A stretch of 64,000 bases of DNA. It comes from Haliclystus octoradiatus (lineage: Eukaryota > Cnidaria > Staurozoa > Stauromedusae > Haliclystidae). This document shows positions 25,894-37,300 of this stretch, one piece after another. The DNA lies in the NCBI GenBank assembly GCA_916610825.1, contig OU744449.1, positions 21,421,344-21,485,343 of the forward strand, read 5' to 3'. The first letter of the stretch is position 1; every line of letters starts with the position of its first letter. The notes below the pieces were generated by a model. That model made no database searches, was not told where the DNA came from, and saw only the letters and a list, made by a program, of their open reading frames with translations. Position numbers and translations under genes: made by a program.

Positions 25894-26520
25894 ATGGGTA
25901 ATTCGATGAGGTCTTATTTGAAAGCGAGAGGAAAACATGCTTGGCTTAGACCGTTACAAGTTGTTATGGTTGGGTTAGATAAAGCTGGTAAAACAACATT
26001 ACTTTATCAACTGAAACTCAATTCATTCATACAAACTGTACAGACTTCAGCTTTTAATGTTGAACTTATCAAAATATCCAAACATTTACGTATCAATTTA
26101 TGGGATGTTGGTGGAAATGATAGTATAAGACCACTATGGAAAACATATTTAAGAAGAGCAGAGGTTGTAGTATTTGTTGTTGATTCTGTGGACACTGGAA
26201 GATTTGACGAAGCTCTCGAAGAAATAGCAAATGTTAGCAGTTTTTGTGAAAAAGCTAGTGTACCTTTATTAATTATTGCTAATAAACAGGATCGTCCTAA
26301 AGCTATACCACCATTGGAGATAGTCGATCAATTGGATTTGATGAAATTAGGTGGAATGTGGCATTTACATGCGTGTAGCGGGAAAACTGGAAATGGACTC
26401 ATGGACGGCTTGTTATCAATTGAAGATCTCATCGAACGTAAAAGGAAGTTCTCGAGAAGTAAATCATTAAACTCACTTGAAATTTTACCGATAACCAGTA
26501 AGATAAGCGAATATATCTAA
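25894..26520 (+). CDS. ARL4: ARL4-like ADP-ribosylation-factor-like GTPase, intronless, 208 aa
   Basis: A small GTPase of the Arf/Arl family, closest by eye to ARL4 (membrane-associated, recruits cytohesin/ARNO and acts in actin and vesicle control). MGN at the start gives Gly2, the usual N-myristoylation site. Motifs: P-loop GLDKAGKT (27-34), switch I TSAFN, switch II WDVGGND (70-76), NKQD (130-133) and ACSG (160-163). FVVDSVD and RPLWKTY are typical of ARL4. The catalytic Gln of WDVGGQ is Asn (residue 75, codon 26116-26118). The C-terminus has a basic patch, ERKRKFSRSK, like the ARL4 basic tail, but runs about 20 residues further. A single uninterrupted ORF is normal for ARL4 genes. It sits alone, 1.76 kb after the TTAA transposon and 1.8 kb from the 3' end of NAA60. 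Subfamily assignment is less sure than the Arf/Arl call. Confidence 0.85.
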   Translation: MGNSMRSYLKARGKHAWLRPLQVVMVGLDKAGKTTLLYQLKLNSFIQTVQTSAFNVELIKISKHLRINLWDVGGNDSIRPLWKTYLRRAEVVVFVVDSVDTGRFDEALEEIANVSSFCEKASVPLLIIANKQDRPKAIPPLEIVDQLDLMKLGGMWHLHACSGKTGNGLMDGLLSIEDLIERKRKFSRSKSLNSLEILPITSKISEYI

Positions 26521-26839
26521 ATTTGGTTTGTATTTAAATCAATTAAAGTTTACGTTTAACAGGTGATTTATTTTTGAGAACGGAAATTGTTTGCTGTTTG
26601 GTTGCTAATAGCAACAAACAGGTTCTGTCGCTCGTATTTAATTTTAATGTCATTAGATTGACACAAACGTGTACATATGAACATATTTCCATGAGAAGAT
26701 TTTATTTTTGTAATTTTGTACATAGGGTGTATGACCTGATTCGAGTAAAGCACCAGAAGAATATATCTGATGTTGTAAATTTAATTTGTGTTGTTGATCT
26801 GTAACAGGACAATCTATATATATCCACCAGCGGTCGAAA

Positions 26840-26940
26840 CTTTTTTATGATGTCTTGTTCAAACTTCAACAAACAAAATTCTGGAGAAAATGTTGAAATG
26901 CCTCTAGGATTCCAGAAGGCTGAATGTTTGTCAGACCCTG
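26840..26940. mobile_element. Partial CAGGGTCCGAC-group MITE (right end only)
   Basis: The segment from about 26880 matches the right half of the 44848-45015 copy and ends GTCAGACCCTG at 26940. I did not find the left end or a duplication. Confidence 0.6.
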
Positions 26941-27359
26941 TCGAGAGGTAAAAAATGTCTACATTTTCGGAAGTTCATATACTTTATTAACCAGCAGACT
27001 CCGAGACAGGCTTCTTTTTGCATAAAGAAATAATGGGCTGCAAATCGATAATTTATTAGCAATAAAATAATAAAAATATGATCTTGAAAATAGAGAAATT
27101 CAATTATCCATTGTAAAAAGGGAATATTCTTATATGTTCTGGTTCCCCTTAAAAAATCATGATAATAAACCTCTTTGGGTTCATTCTCAGTGTCACATAT
27201 TTCTGATTGTTAACACTAGTCCCTAGGGAAAAACACGGGATAATTCAATTAAATTTATTCCACCTCCCAAGAAAAACGAACTTCCACACTGCAAAGAGAC
27301 TTATTCAGTTTTATTGAGCGACAGAGTTCTAATTAACTTGACAATGATAGCTTCACAGA

Positions 27360-27606
27360 CAGGGGTGGCACTTTGATTTCCCCGACGAGGGGACTGGCAT
27401 CCCCGACAGGGGGGGGGCTATGCCAAATTTCCATGTTACATAGAAACAAGTTGGCAATAGTCTCTAATACTGGAATGGAGCTAATTCCTATTGTTTATTA
27501 CGAAATATCTTAAAAAAATTCCACGACAGAAAATTTAGTCTTCCCCAACATGGGGGCTGAGCATCCCCGACGGGAGGGCTGTAGCCCCCCTGTGGTACCA
27601 CCCCTG
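27360..27606. mobile_element. hAT-type MITE, 247 bp, between ARL4 and NAA60
   Basis: Ends CAGGGGTGGCACT and GGTACCACCCCTG with a perfect 8-bp duplication TTCACAGA (27352-27359 and 27607-27614). The interior has repeated CCCCGAC motifs. Confidence 0.93.
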
Positions 27607-28332
27607 TTCACAGAGGATATATTTCTGTTAAATTATGCTACACCATGGATGTAAATCCTGGGGGAGAACACGCCCCAATACAAATTTTGAGATAAAAAAT
27701 TACAAAAGTTGTGCAAAATTGAATATTACAGTACTGAAACTCGCAAATATGCAAATGCCATGCCCTTTTTCAGCCAAATTGCCCATTTCGTCAGGCATAA
27801 TTGACAAATAGCACCTGGTCAGAATGATATAGTTATATGGTCATGTGCTACAAACCTAACTTAGATTATCTCACTATATAGTTGGTTAGTTTAATCAATA
27901 ATGCAATTTCTCTTGATACTGCCGCAAAGACATTTTTCAATTGATGATAAGTCAATAGCATTCATGCAGTCTCAACATGTTTTTAAGCAAAAAAACTACT
28001 ATTTAGCTAAGCGACATTTTGAGACTGCATGCAGACTAAAAATTCAATGGTAGCATAATTTTCTGGTTATAGCTACAGTATTGGCAATCGGGTGTGGCTA
28101 CAGTGTTGCCAAGCAAGAACGATATCATTTTTCATATATATTCTCATTTGAAGATTCAGACGTAAATTCTATGCATAGAAAATTGGACATAAAAATAAAT
28201 AAATAATCTCACAGATAATTGATCAGATCAAAACAAAACAAAAATTCATTTTCAGAATCGAAAGAATTGATTTACTATAAGATCATTGTATCAAATATCT
28301 ATTTAGTATTTACACGTTTGATAAATGTCATA

Positions 28333-31300
28333 TCACATATCCTGTACATTTTTAATCGGCATCCAAGCTATCGAACCTATTAAACCAGCAAACCTTGACA
28401 TTAAAGTTGCTGGTAAACCACATACATTTATTCTGGAAACAGTAGTTACTGTGTTTGTAATCAAATCACTGTTTGGAATAAAATGTTAAGTAAAACAAGA
28501 ATATATCCAAATACGGAATAATGACAACATATATATATAACTCCAGATTTACTACACATTTTAAAATTCAAATTCAGAAATTTCTGATTAAATTTCGGGA
28601 ATTAATTGCAGAATTTCTGAAATTCTCTTGAAAAAGGACCCCTGCAAGAAAGAGTTCTAGAGTTCATTAAAGTTCATGAACTCCTAAACTGTTTTTAGCT
28701 GGGGAAGTAGTAGCTTGCCAGAACGTAGCCTGGGTACCAGCCCAAAGGTTTGTTTCAGAAGCCATAGGGTCTACGAACTAACAGCTATATCATCTTGGTA
28801 AATTTGTTGACATCCTGATTTACACACTGTCACAAAACATCAATTTTCATAAAATCACAGCTCTTGGACAAACACAACATAGCTTGCAGCGCCACAATGA
28901 ACTTGATGATAACACAACAACACCGTAAAATAACGGTAAATTATATGCAGAAGTCAGTAGGACTTGTTAAGTGGAAATTCCCACTTTAGTTCACTCACAT
29001 AACCCTATGGTTTCAGAAACAAACATCAGGGCTAATATGCTAGCCAAGGATATATTTGTCAAACTGCAATTTAAAAATTTAATTGTTGAGATTCCTCAAG
29101 GACTCCAAAAAGCTGAAACTTTTGTCGTACTCTGGTTTTGGTCAAGCCCTTGTTAAAATATTTTGGATAAGTGCAAATTTTGATAAATCGGTTGGCAAAC
29201 ACAGTTCAGGACTTTATGAACAGTTCATGAACGTTAATGGCCCCAATTTCATGAACTGTCCATGAAGGTTCATGAACAGTTGATGAAAAGTTCATGAAAA
29301 TTTGGGGCCATCTGAAGTTAATGAACTGTTCATGAACTCCTGAACTGTTTTTTGCAGGGATGCAATGAAAATTCCTAGCAAATTTGATTTGTAAGTAATT
29401 ATGATACACTGTGAGCAGTACCACAGTAATATCCTACCAGTACTTTTACTGATTTTTATTGCTTTGTACTTTGCAGTTCCAATAAAAACAAGAAATTCAC
29501 CTTTTTGAAAAACCCTCTTATTATCTTTAATTACATTTACAAGTCGCTACATTTATTTAGCATTGATTTTGCATCACAAACCACATTGTTTAAATAAATT
29601 TTCATTAGATCAAGATTTCAAGAATAAAGACATGATCGAACAGCATATCAATTTTTATTATCTTACAGCAACTATTTAAGATGCCAAAATAATTCTGACA
29701 CTCTTACAGGATTTTAATGGGCTTATCAAATATTATTGTAGCTATTCTTAATTATAAAACCAGTTATATTATGTAACATACCATTTTACCACCAAACAAA
29801 CAAGCATTAGTGCTTATGGGACTACAAAAACCATTGAACAACTCACACGTAAATTATTAATTTAATTTTGTATCTACTTCATACTTTGTTTGAAATATAT
29901 TTATCTATATCTATAATTCCCTAATTCCTAGATATTAAATATGATCAGAGAGAAAAGGATACAAAACAGTCCAAGGTCTTTCACCTCCGTTAACATAAAG
30001 AACATAGGAATAACCATCAACTTTTTTACAATCAATCGCATAATAAGATGGTAGATATAAATGTGCTTCAAAATTACGTTCTTTATAGAATTGCAATGCT
30101 GCTTTATTACTAGCCAGAACGTGTAAATAAACAGCTTTACATGAATCATTTTCAGATAGTTTGATTTGAGAAAGGAACGTATCCAGGAGTAATGATGCTT
30201 CATACATGAAAAAAAAACAATAGAGTAAAACAAATGAACATATATGTGTGTACACTGACACCAAGACCGTATTAAAAGAATGAAATGTTATGGCGTTTTC
30301 ATGGCACTTTCACAATTTAATATTGTGAATATGGATGATTTCATGGCTTTAAAAAAAGACTTGTGGTTTTTTACATTTACTTTTTAATGGTGTTTTCATG
30401 GTTTTGGTGTTGGTAGTGTTTGAAACTAATTTACCATGTTTGCTGTCATTGTAACTTCTGTATACCGGTAGCTTTAATTTTGTGCTATATTGCGTGTTTG
30501 TATTGTGATTGATCAGATTGTAATCATCATTTTGTTTTAATTTGTCATTTTTTCTACACTGCACATCCACTCTTTATCTTGGGGCCATATAGTAAGGTCA
30601 TATGAATTGATTGGTAAAGTTGTATGGTCTTAATTTGTTAAGTGGACAGTCAACTAAACAGCATTATGAAGTCTATGTTAGGGGTTAATGAGAAAAGCTG
30701 GAAATGCATCTATTACATGATCACATTTTTCTCATCTAATCTTCTAAATTCCATTCCAAATTCTTTAGATTTATTTCTGTAATAGTTTGGTCAACAAGAC
30801 AAGACAAGAGACAAGCTCAGGGTGTGAATGATGTGGTGGAATGTTGACACATTAGGAATATACCACATGCCCCCTCTGGGAGGCTTATGATTAAATGTCA
30901 TTCAGGATTTGATGTCATTGAAATAAAATTATAAGTTTAGGCGTGCAGGCTTGCTGCTCTGTCTGTGACTGCCTCGTAGTTCGGTATGCTTGGTGTTGTC
31001 TGACTTGTTGGTGTTGGTTGAGTCTTTCGTGTTGGTCGAGTTCTGCTGCTCTTCCTTGGTAGTGGCCGGACCATAGTACCATCTTAAATATACGCGATTT
31101 GCCGATTTCTCCAATAGAGACCTCCGGTTTGCGATCTGAGTTTGTAACTTCGGCCTCTGGGATCCATTGAGGTTATCTCCGCAATTCGGTCCCATCTCTT
31201 TGTGTGGGGATGCTGGACACGGATGAAGTCCCAGATACTAACGGTTCTAGCTTACGGGCATGTTGGTGGTAATACAGCTTTGCTTTTCTTCGAAGAGTTG

Positions 31301-34300
31301 ATGCTTTTTTGTCAGCTTCTGATATTAGTTTACGAATGTCCTGGGTGAACATGGAAGGGTTGATGGGGATTCTTGTCCGTAGAGGTTTACCGTTTAGTCG
31401 TTGTGCAGGGGTGAGATCATCATTGCGTGGGGTGTTACGGTATTCTAGGATCGCTTTGTAAAATTATGGATCTTTTAATTTTCCATTTTTGGTGACTTTC
31501 GATACCAGCGCCTTCATGCATTTGACCGCTGCTTTGGCATAACCGTTGGCGACGTGATGGTAGGGAGACGACGGGTCATGATTGATACTCCAGTCTTCAC
31601 AAAATGAAGCGAATTCATGGCTTTTGAATTGTGGACCACCGTCTATAGTGAGTCTCACAGGAACACCAAATGAACTTAGCCAGCCAAGGAATACCTCTAA
31701 TACATTGGCGGTATCAACACTATGGCCACAATTGACGACAAGTGGCCAACTACTGTATTTGTCTGTGATGACCAAGAACTCATTGTTGTGGTAAGAAAAT
31801 AAGTCTGCTGCCAATGATTCGCTAGGGCGGGTGGGAGGAATATCAGCCATCAAAGGCTCTTTGATGTTACTTGACTGTTGCTCGGCGCAGACAGTACATT
31901 GCCTCATACAGTTTGTGATGTCGTTTGTGATGTGAGGCCAATAAATGCATTGACGAGCCTGTGAGAGGGTACGGGTGATACCTAAATGTGGCAGGTGCAG
32001 CTCTTGAAGCATAGCTGTACGCTGCGATGACGGGATTAGAATTCGATTTTTGTGCAATATGAGAGCGTCATCTTGGAGAGACAAGTCCAGTCAAATTGGC
32101 CAATATTGCAAAGGGCGAGGTCTAACTCATCTTTTGACGAAGGAAATCCATGCTTGATGAGTGAAATCAGAATCTTGTAAGTGGTGTCTTCCTTGCTTGA
32201 TGAGCTGATTTTTTTCAATAGTGGGTCAGAAAAGATAGGATTATCCATACTGCTTTCTTTGATGGTGTTGATGTAGTGAATGGTGAGAAATTGTTGGATG
32301 TCTTTGTCAGAGGACAAGTCGTCTTCGTCAGGCTGATCAACAAGGTAGCGGGAGAATGCGTCGACTACCGTATGATTTGTGCCCTTACGCCAGATTACAG
32401 TAAGGAAATGGCTTGTAAGCTTCTCTTTCAATCTTATGATGCGATGAGAATCGATGTCTGCTAACGTCTTGTGGTTGAGGAACGGCACCAGGGCTTTGTG
32501 GTCAACAATAAGTTTGAATGGCGAGCGATGAAGAAATAGACGGCACTTTTTGGTAGCCCAGACAACTGCAGTGAGCTCAATTTCTGTGGCTGAGTAACGG
32601 GATTCAGCGTCTGTTACGAAGCGTGATCCACACTGAAGTAACTTCCAAGATTTGTCAACTTGTTCGCTCCAGAGAGCATAGCCGAGACCTTTGGATTGCG
32701 CAGCATCAGTTTCTAGACGGAGACGTGCTTTAGGATCAAATTGTGTGAGTACACGTGGATTTGTCAATGTCTTTGTGAGCTTTTCAAAGGCCTCTTGCTG
32801 TTGACCTTCCCAATTGAATATTGTAGATGGTGATAAGAGTGCTCGAAGTGGTTGTGCAAGAGTTGCTATGTTAGCTGTGAATGACTCAAATTGTTGAATG
32901 AGCCCACAGAATGAGCGTAAGTCTGAGCGGTTCGTTGGGGCTTGAAATGCTGACAAGGCTTTCACAAGGTCAGGATTGATGGTGTAACCATCTTTCGTGA
33001 TGAGGTAGCCACACCAGTTTGCAAATGGTTTACCAAAATGAAGCTTCTTGGAGTTGAGTGTGACGCCATGTTGAGCGCATCGCTGGATGACTTCTTTCAC
33101 TCTTTTGACATGGTGTTCCCAGTTATCATCGTAAACGAGGACGTCCTCCACAATCTTCTGAACGTTTGGTATGCCAGAAATAGCCTCATCGCCAAGTCTA
33201 TTATGTTTGTCGCCAGCGCTTACTAGTCCCATTACGTTCTGTCTGAAACAGTAACATCTCCATGGGGTGATAAACGTTGTAAGGGGACAGGACTCAGCAG
33301 CTAATTCTACCTGCCAATATCCACAACGGACATCAAGTGTTGTAAAGAATTTCATACCTTTAGGAACTTTTGCGACCACTTCATGTGGGATAGGCGAGGG
33401 GTAGCCAGGACATATTTGTTGAGCGCTGTCAAATCAACTGTAATTCTCGGCTCGGCAGAATTCTTCTTGGGAATAACTACCATTGGGTGAATCCAGTCGG
33501 GGGATTCACCGATTGGTACTTTTTCTATGATATCCTTAGCTACCATGCTGCTCAGCTGCTCTTGGACACTGGATTGCCATTGGTAGGGCATTGAGTATGC
33601 CTTGTATTGTTCTGATGGGGTGGCGTCCTCTGTTAGGTCGATCTTCATTGGGGGTCCATCCATGGTACGAAGGGGGCCCTCATCATAAAACGCATCTTTA
33701 AACTCAGCAATGAGCACTTCAGAATCGTAGATGTGTGACTCTGTTGGCGGGATTGACGTGATGGTAACTGCAGGGTCATTTGGCTCCATAAGGGATATGT
33801 TGGCATTGACCAAAGGGGGGCTGGGGTGGGGCCAGCCATTAGAATGGAGACCAAGGGCAATGCACCCAGTTTTGCTTAGCAGTGGCTTATTGAGTTTTTC
33901 AACGACATGGACATCTGTTCTGTAGTGTTTATTGTTGTAGAAAAGTGTCAGGCGGTATTGGCCCAAAGTGGGGAGAGGGGCCGAATCAGCTAAGAATAAT
34001 GATTTTTTATCCACTTTTAGGTTTAGTATTAAATCTTTGTGCAGTTTGTCCAAGTCCTCCTTACTGATGACGTTGCATGCAGCCCCACTATCTGGGAGCC
34101 AGTTTAGTTTCGAGGGACCATGTTTATGTGTTGTATGAATCGCTAGAGTAGATGCATAGGTGTTGACCGCATTTACATAAACGTGGTTTTGGGAAGCTTT
34201 GTTGATGGTGTTGTTTTGGTCACGCTTTTTAGAATGGCACAATGACTGGTAGTGCCCTTGCATATCACAGTACGACCAGTTTACTTCACGGGCTGGGCAG

Positions 34301-37300
34301 TCATTTCTAGCGTGGTAAGACTTGCCACAGTACCCACAGGAGGATGAATTTTGAGTTGAGTCACTTGTCCCCCTTGATTGTGAATTTTGTTTAGCCTTAG
34401 ATATTTTATGCACATAGGAGATCGATTCTAAATCAGATGGTGCTAATTACTCTTGTGTCAGTTTACCTGACTCAAAAGCTGTACAAATTGACGATGTTTT
34501 GTCCAAGGTCAACGTTTTGAATGGTTCTGCTAGTACTTTTTGCAGAATTGATAAGTCCAATAAACCGCAGATCAGACAATCTCTCACACGTTCATCACGC
34601 AATTGTGGGGGAATGTCCGTCTGTTCATTACATTTGTTGCATAACATAACGGGGGAGAACCCACAACTCTCATCTAGCAACCGCAAGGCTACAAAGTCTA
34701 GAAGGGGGTTCTGTCTAGACTTCCTGTCTAGAAGGGGGTTCCTCTTTTTCTGAGGTACTCCCCCATCTTCATGATGATGGTGTCTGTATCGTCGCTGTTT
34801 GTGATGTTTAGCACATGGCCTGTCCATAGCTTTGACCAGTCTTCATGCATGCGAGCGATTAAATCACCAATAGCCAATAAATCGTTCTTTCCAATCTCTG
34901 AAGTCGGCTAGGGTGATTGTGGTAGGACTCCTCATTTGAGGAATCTCCATTCTTTTGGCAGAGCCATGTGGTGACGAGTTGGTATCACGTTGCATGTTGG
35001 TGTTGACCAGAGCATGCAGAGCTGAAGTAAAAGCGGCTTGTTGTTGTTGTAGCAGCGTGGCTATCCATGGTGGGATTTCAGCATTATTCGAGTTCGACGA
35101 ACTCCTGTCGGTGTGGTCCTGTTGCTGTTGATTTGATTGGCCTGCAATTTCAATTTCAATTGCTTGGCCGTTGAGACGAGTTTCCAATTCTTTCCGTTTC
35201 TCGATCTTTTCATCGAGAAGACCTTGTACCGCCGCTTTTCTTAAGTTCGTACTACTCATCTTCGCCGGTTAAAATCATGTGGCGTGATAGTTTAACGCAA
35301 TAAATAAATCAACGGTAAGAATATAAACTAAATAATTGAATACAATTATGAATGTAGTAGGTAAGATAAAAATCCACTGCGCCATGTAATAGTTTGGTCA
35401 ACAAGACAAGACAAGAGACGAGCTCGGGTTTGCGTGTGTATTCGAATAAATGTGAAGGGTCACTGAATAGATAGGATAACAATATGGGAACTAGTTTACA
35501 GTTACACAATATTAATGATGCGGTGGAATGTTGACACATTAGGAATATACCACAATTTCCTTGATGAGAACATTGCAATATCATTCTTGGTATAATGAGG
35601 TTCTATTATACGCAATGAATTTTGAGTATATAATGAATATCTATTTTGGTTTTCTTGTCTTATTACTTCTTATTTAATATGCAAACCATTGAATATAATA
35701 AATATTAGAGTGTTTCTGGACAATGAGTTTCATAAGCCAGAAACCTATAGGCCTACCATGCATTAATATGTTAAAGTCTGTGTGTGGACAGGAAGCCACA
35801 ACTACGTAAATATTTATTTAACATGAATTCAGTACAAAAACTTTGTACGCGATACTCATCACCAATACACAGACTGACTATACAAAGGAAAAGTCTGTTT
35901 GCACGCAGGTTGAAAACCTAATAATTAAGCATATATCAGTATAGCTTATAACTTATAATATAACTTATAGTCCTGATCAGGGTCCAACAAAGGGTTCAGC
36001 CTTCGGGAATCCTAGAGACATCTAAACATTTTCTTCTGACTTTTTTGTTGATGTTTGACCAACAAATCGTCAAACATATCAATTTTCTTGTGAATTTGCT
36101 CCAACCTTCCGGGACCTAAGATTCCACGATTCCTACTTCTGTCAGACTCTGGTCCTGATAACTTATGCTATATCATAGATGATGTATCACATACCAATTC
36201 CTTTCCGTCGATATGGCTCGGCAACACCAAGTATCAAAATATAAGCAACTTTTGTATCAACAGGGTACCAGAAACCCAAGATGTTTGCATCCTGTAAACA
36301 AAAACATTATAGGTTAGCCTACATATCAAGAATGTGCTATTTGGGGATTATAGACTGACGCAAGTCTTTTTGTTATGATCAGGGTCCGACAAATGTTTTA
36401 TCCTTCCGGAAACCTGGCATTTTATTCAAACAAACTATGTGAACTTTTCATCTGAAACGCTCCTTATAATATTGTCATTTCTCTAAATTTGAGGAGAAAA
36501 ATGATCAAATTAAATATTCTTCTGAATTTTGGACAGCCTTCCGGAAACCTAGTTGCCAGGTTGCTGGGTTTTGTTGGACCTTGGTTATGATAAAACACAT
36601 CCAGCAAGCCTCTAACCCTTTTAATACAAAAACTGATTGAATTGCAATTACATGTTTAAACTGCAACATGTTTCAAAATGTGAGCTAACTTCAAATTGAA
36701 TCAAGTGTAAAATTAAAGATAAATATTATAATGTACAATTAAAACAGTTATATAGAAAGGTTGATTCAAAGATTACGAATTTGGTCCGCTACTCTGACTT
36801 TTGGGTAAAAACGCTCTTCAGACGGTTTATTCAATCCGTTGAGCACTCTTACCACATTATACTAACTGCAGATCTAAAGTTCACAGAACACTGTTCCATG
36901 CTAGCCGCTAAAGCAAAAAACCGTTCTTTCCTAATCAAGAAATGCTTTTCCTCAAATAACCCGGAGCTGTTAGTGAAAGCGTTCACAACATACGTCAGAC
37001 CAATGCTTGAGTCATCTACGCCAGTCTGGAATCCCTATCTCATCAAGGACATAAATATTTTAGAAAATGTTCAGCGCTCTTTCACAAGATATGTTTGTTT
37101 GAAAAATAATTCTTACAAGCCCTATGTAGATCGTCTTGCCTACCTCAACCTTGAGTCTCTAGAATTACGCCGCCTTAAGTTTGATCTTCACATAGTCTTT
37201 AGAATTTTGAAAAACTTGATTGATTTGGCTCCAGATGAATTTTTCACTATTAAACATTCCAAATATTCCTTGCGTGGACATTCACTGACGCTGTACCCAA

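Larger units (their letters stand above)
30778..35554 (-). mobile_element. Ty3/mdg-type LTR retrotransposon, structurally full-length but decayed, in NAA60 intron 3
   Basis: The element is bounded by short LTRs with TG..CA ends (5' copy 35385-35554, 3' copy 30778-30867) and by a perfect 5-bp duplication ATTTC (30773-30777 and 35555-35559). The primer-binding site directly abuts the 5' LTR and a polypurine tract directly precedes the 3' LTR. Inside, in order on the minus strand: gag, zinc knuckles, aspartic protease, reverse transcriptase, RNase H, integrase. RT before integrase marks it as Ty3 type. Frames are broken in several places. It lies in the same orientation as NAA60, which must splice across it. 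Confidence 0.93.

Noticed and set aside
29935..29962. NAA60 ending at 29935 as the main form
   Set aside because: It lacks the conserved membrane tail, and an in-phase last exon with the right character is at 28333-28432. Kept only as a possible variant.
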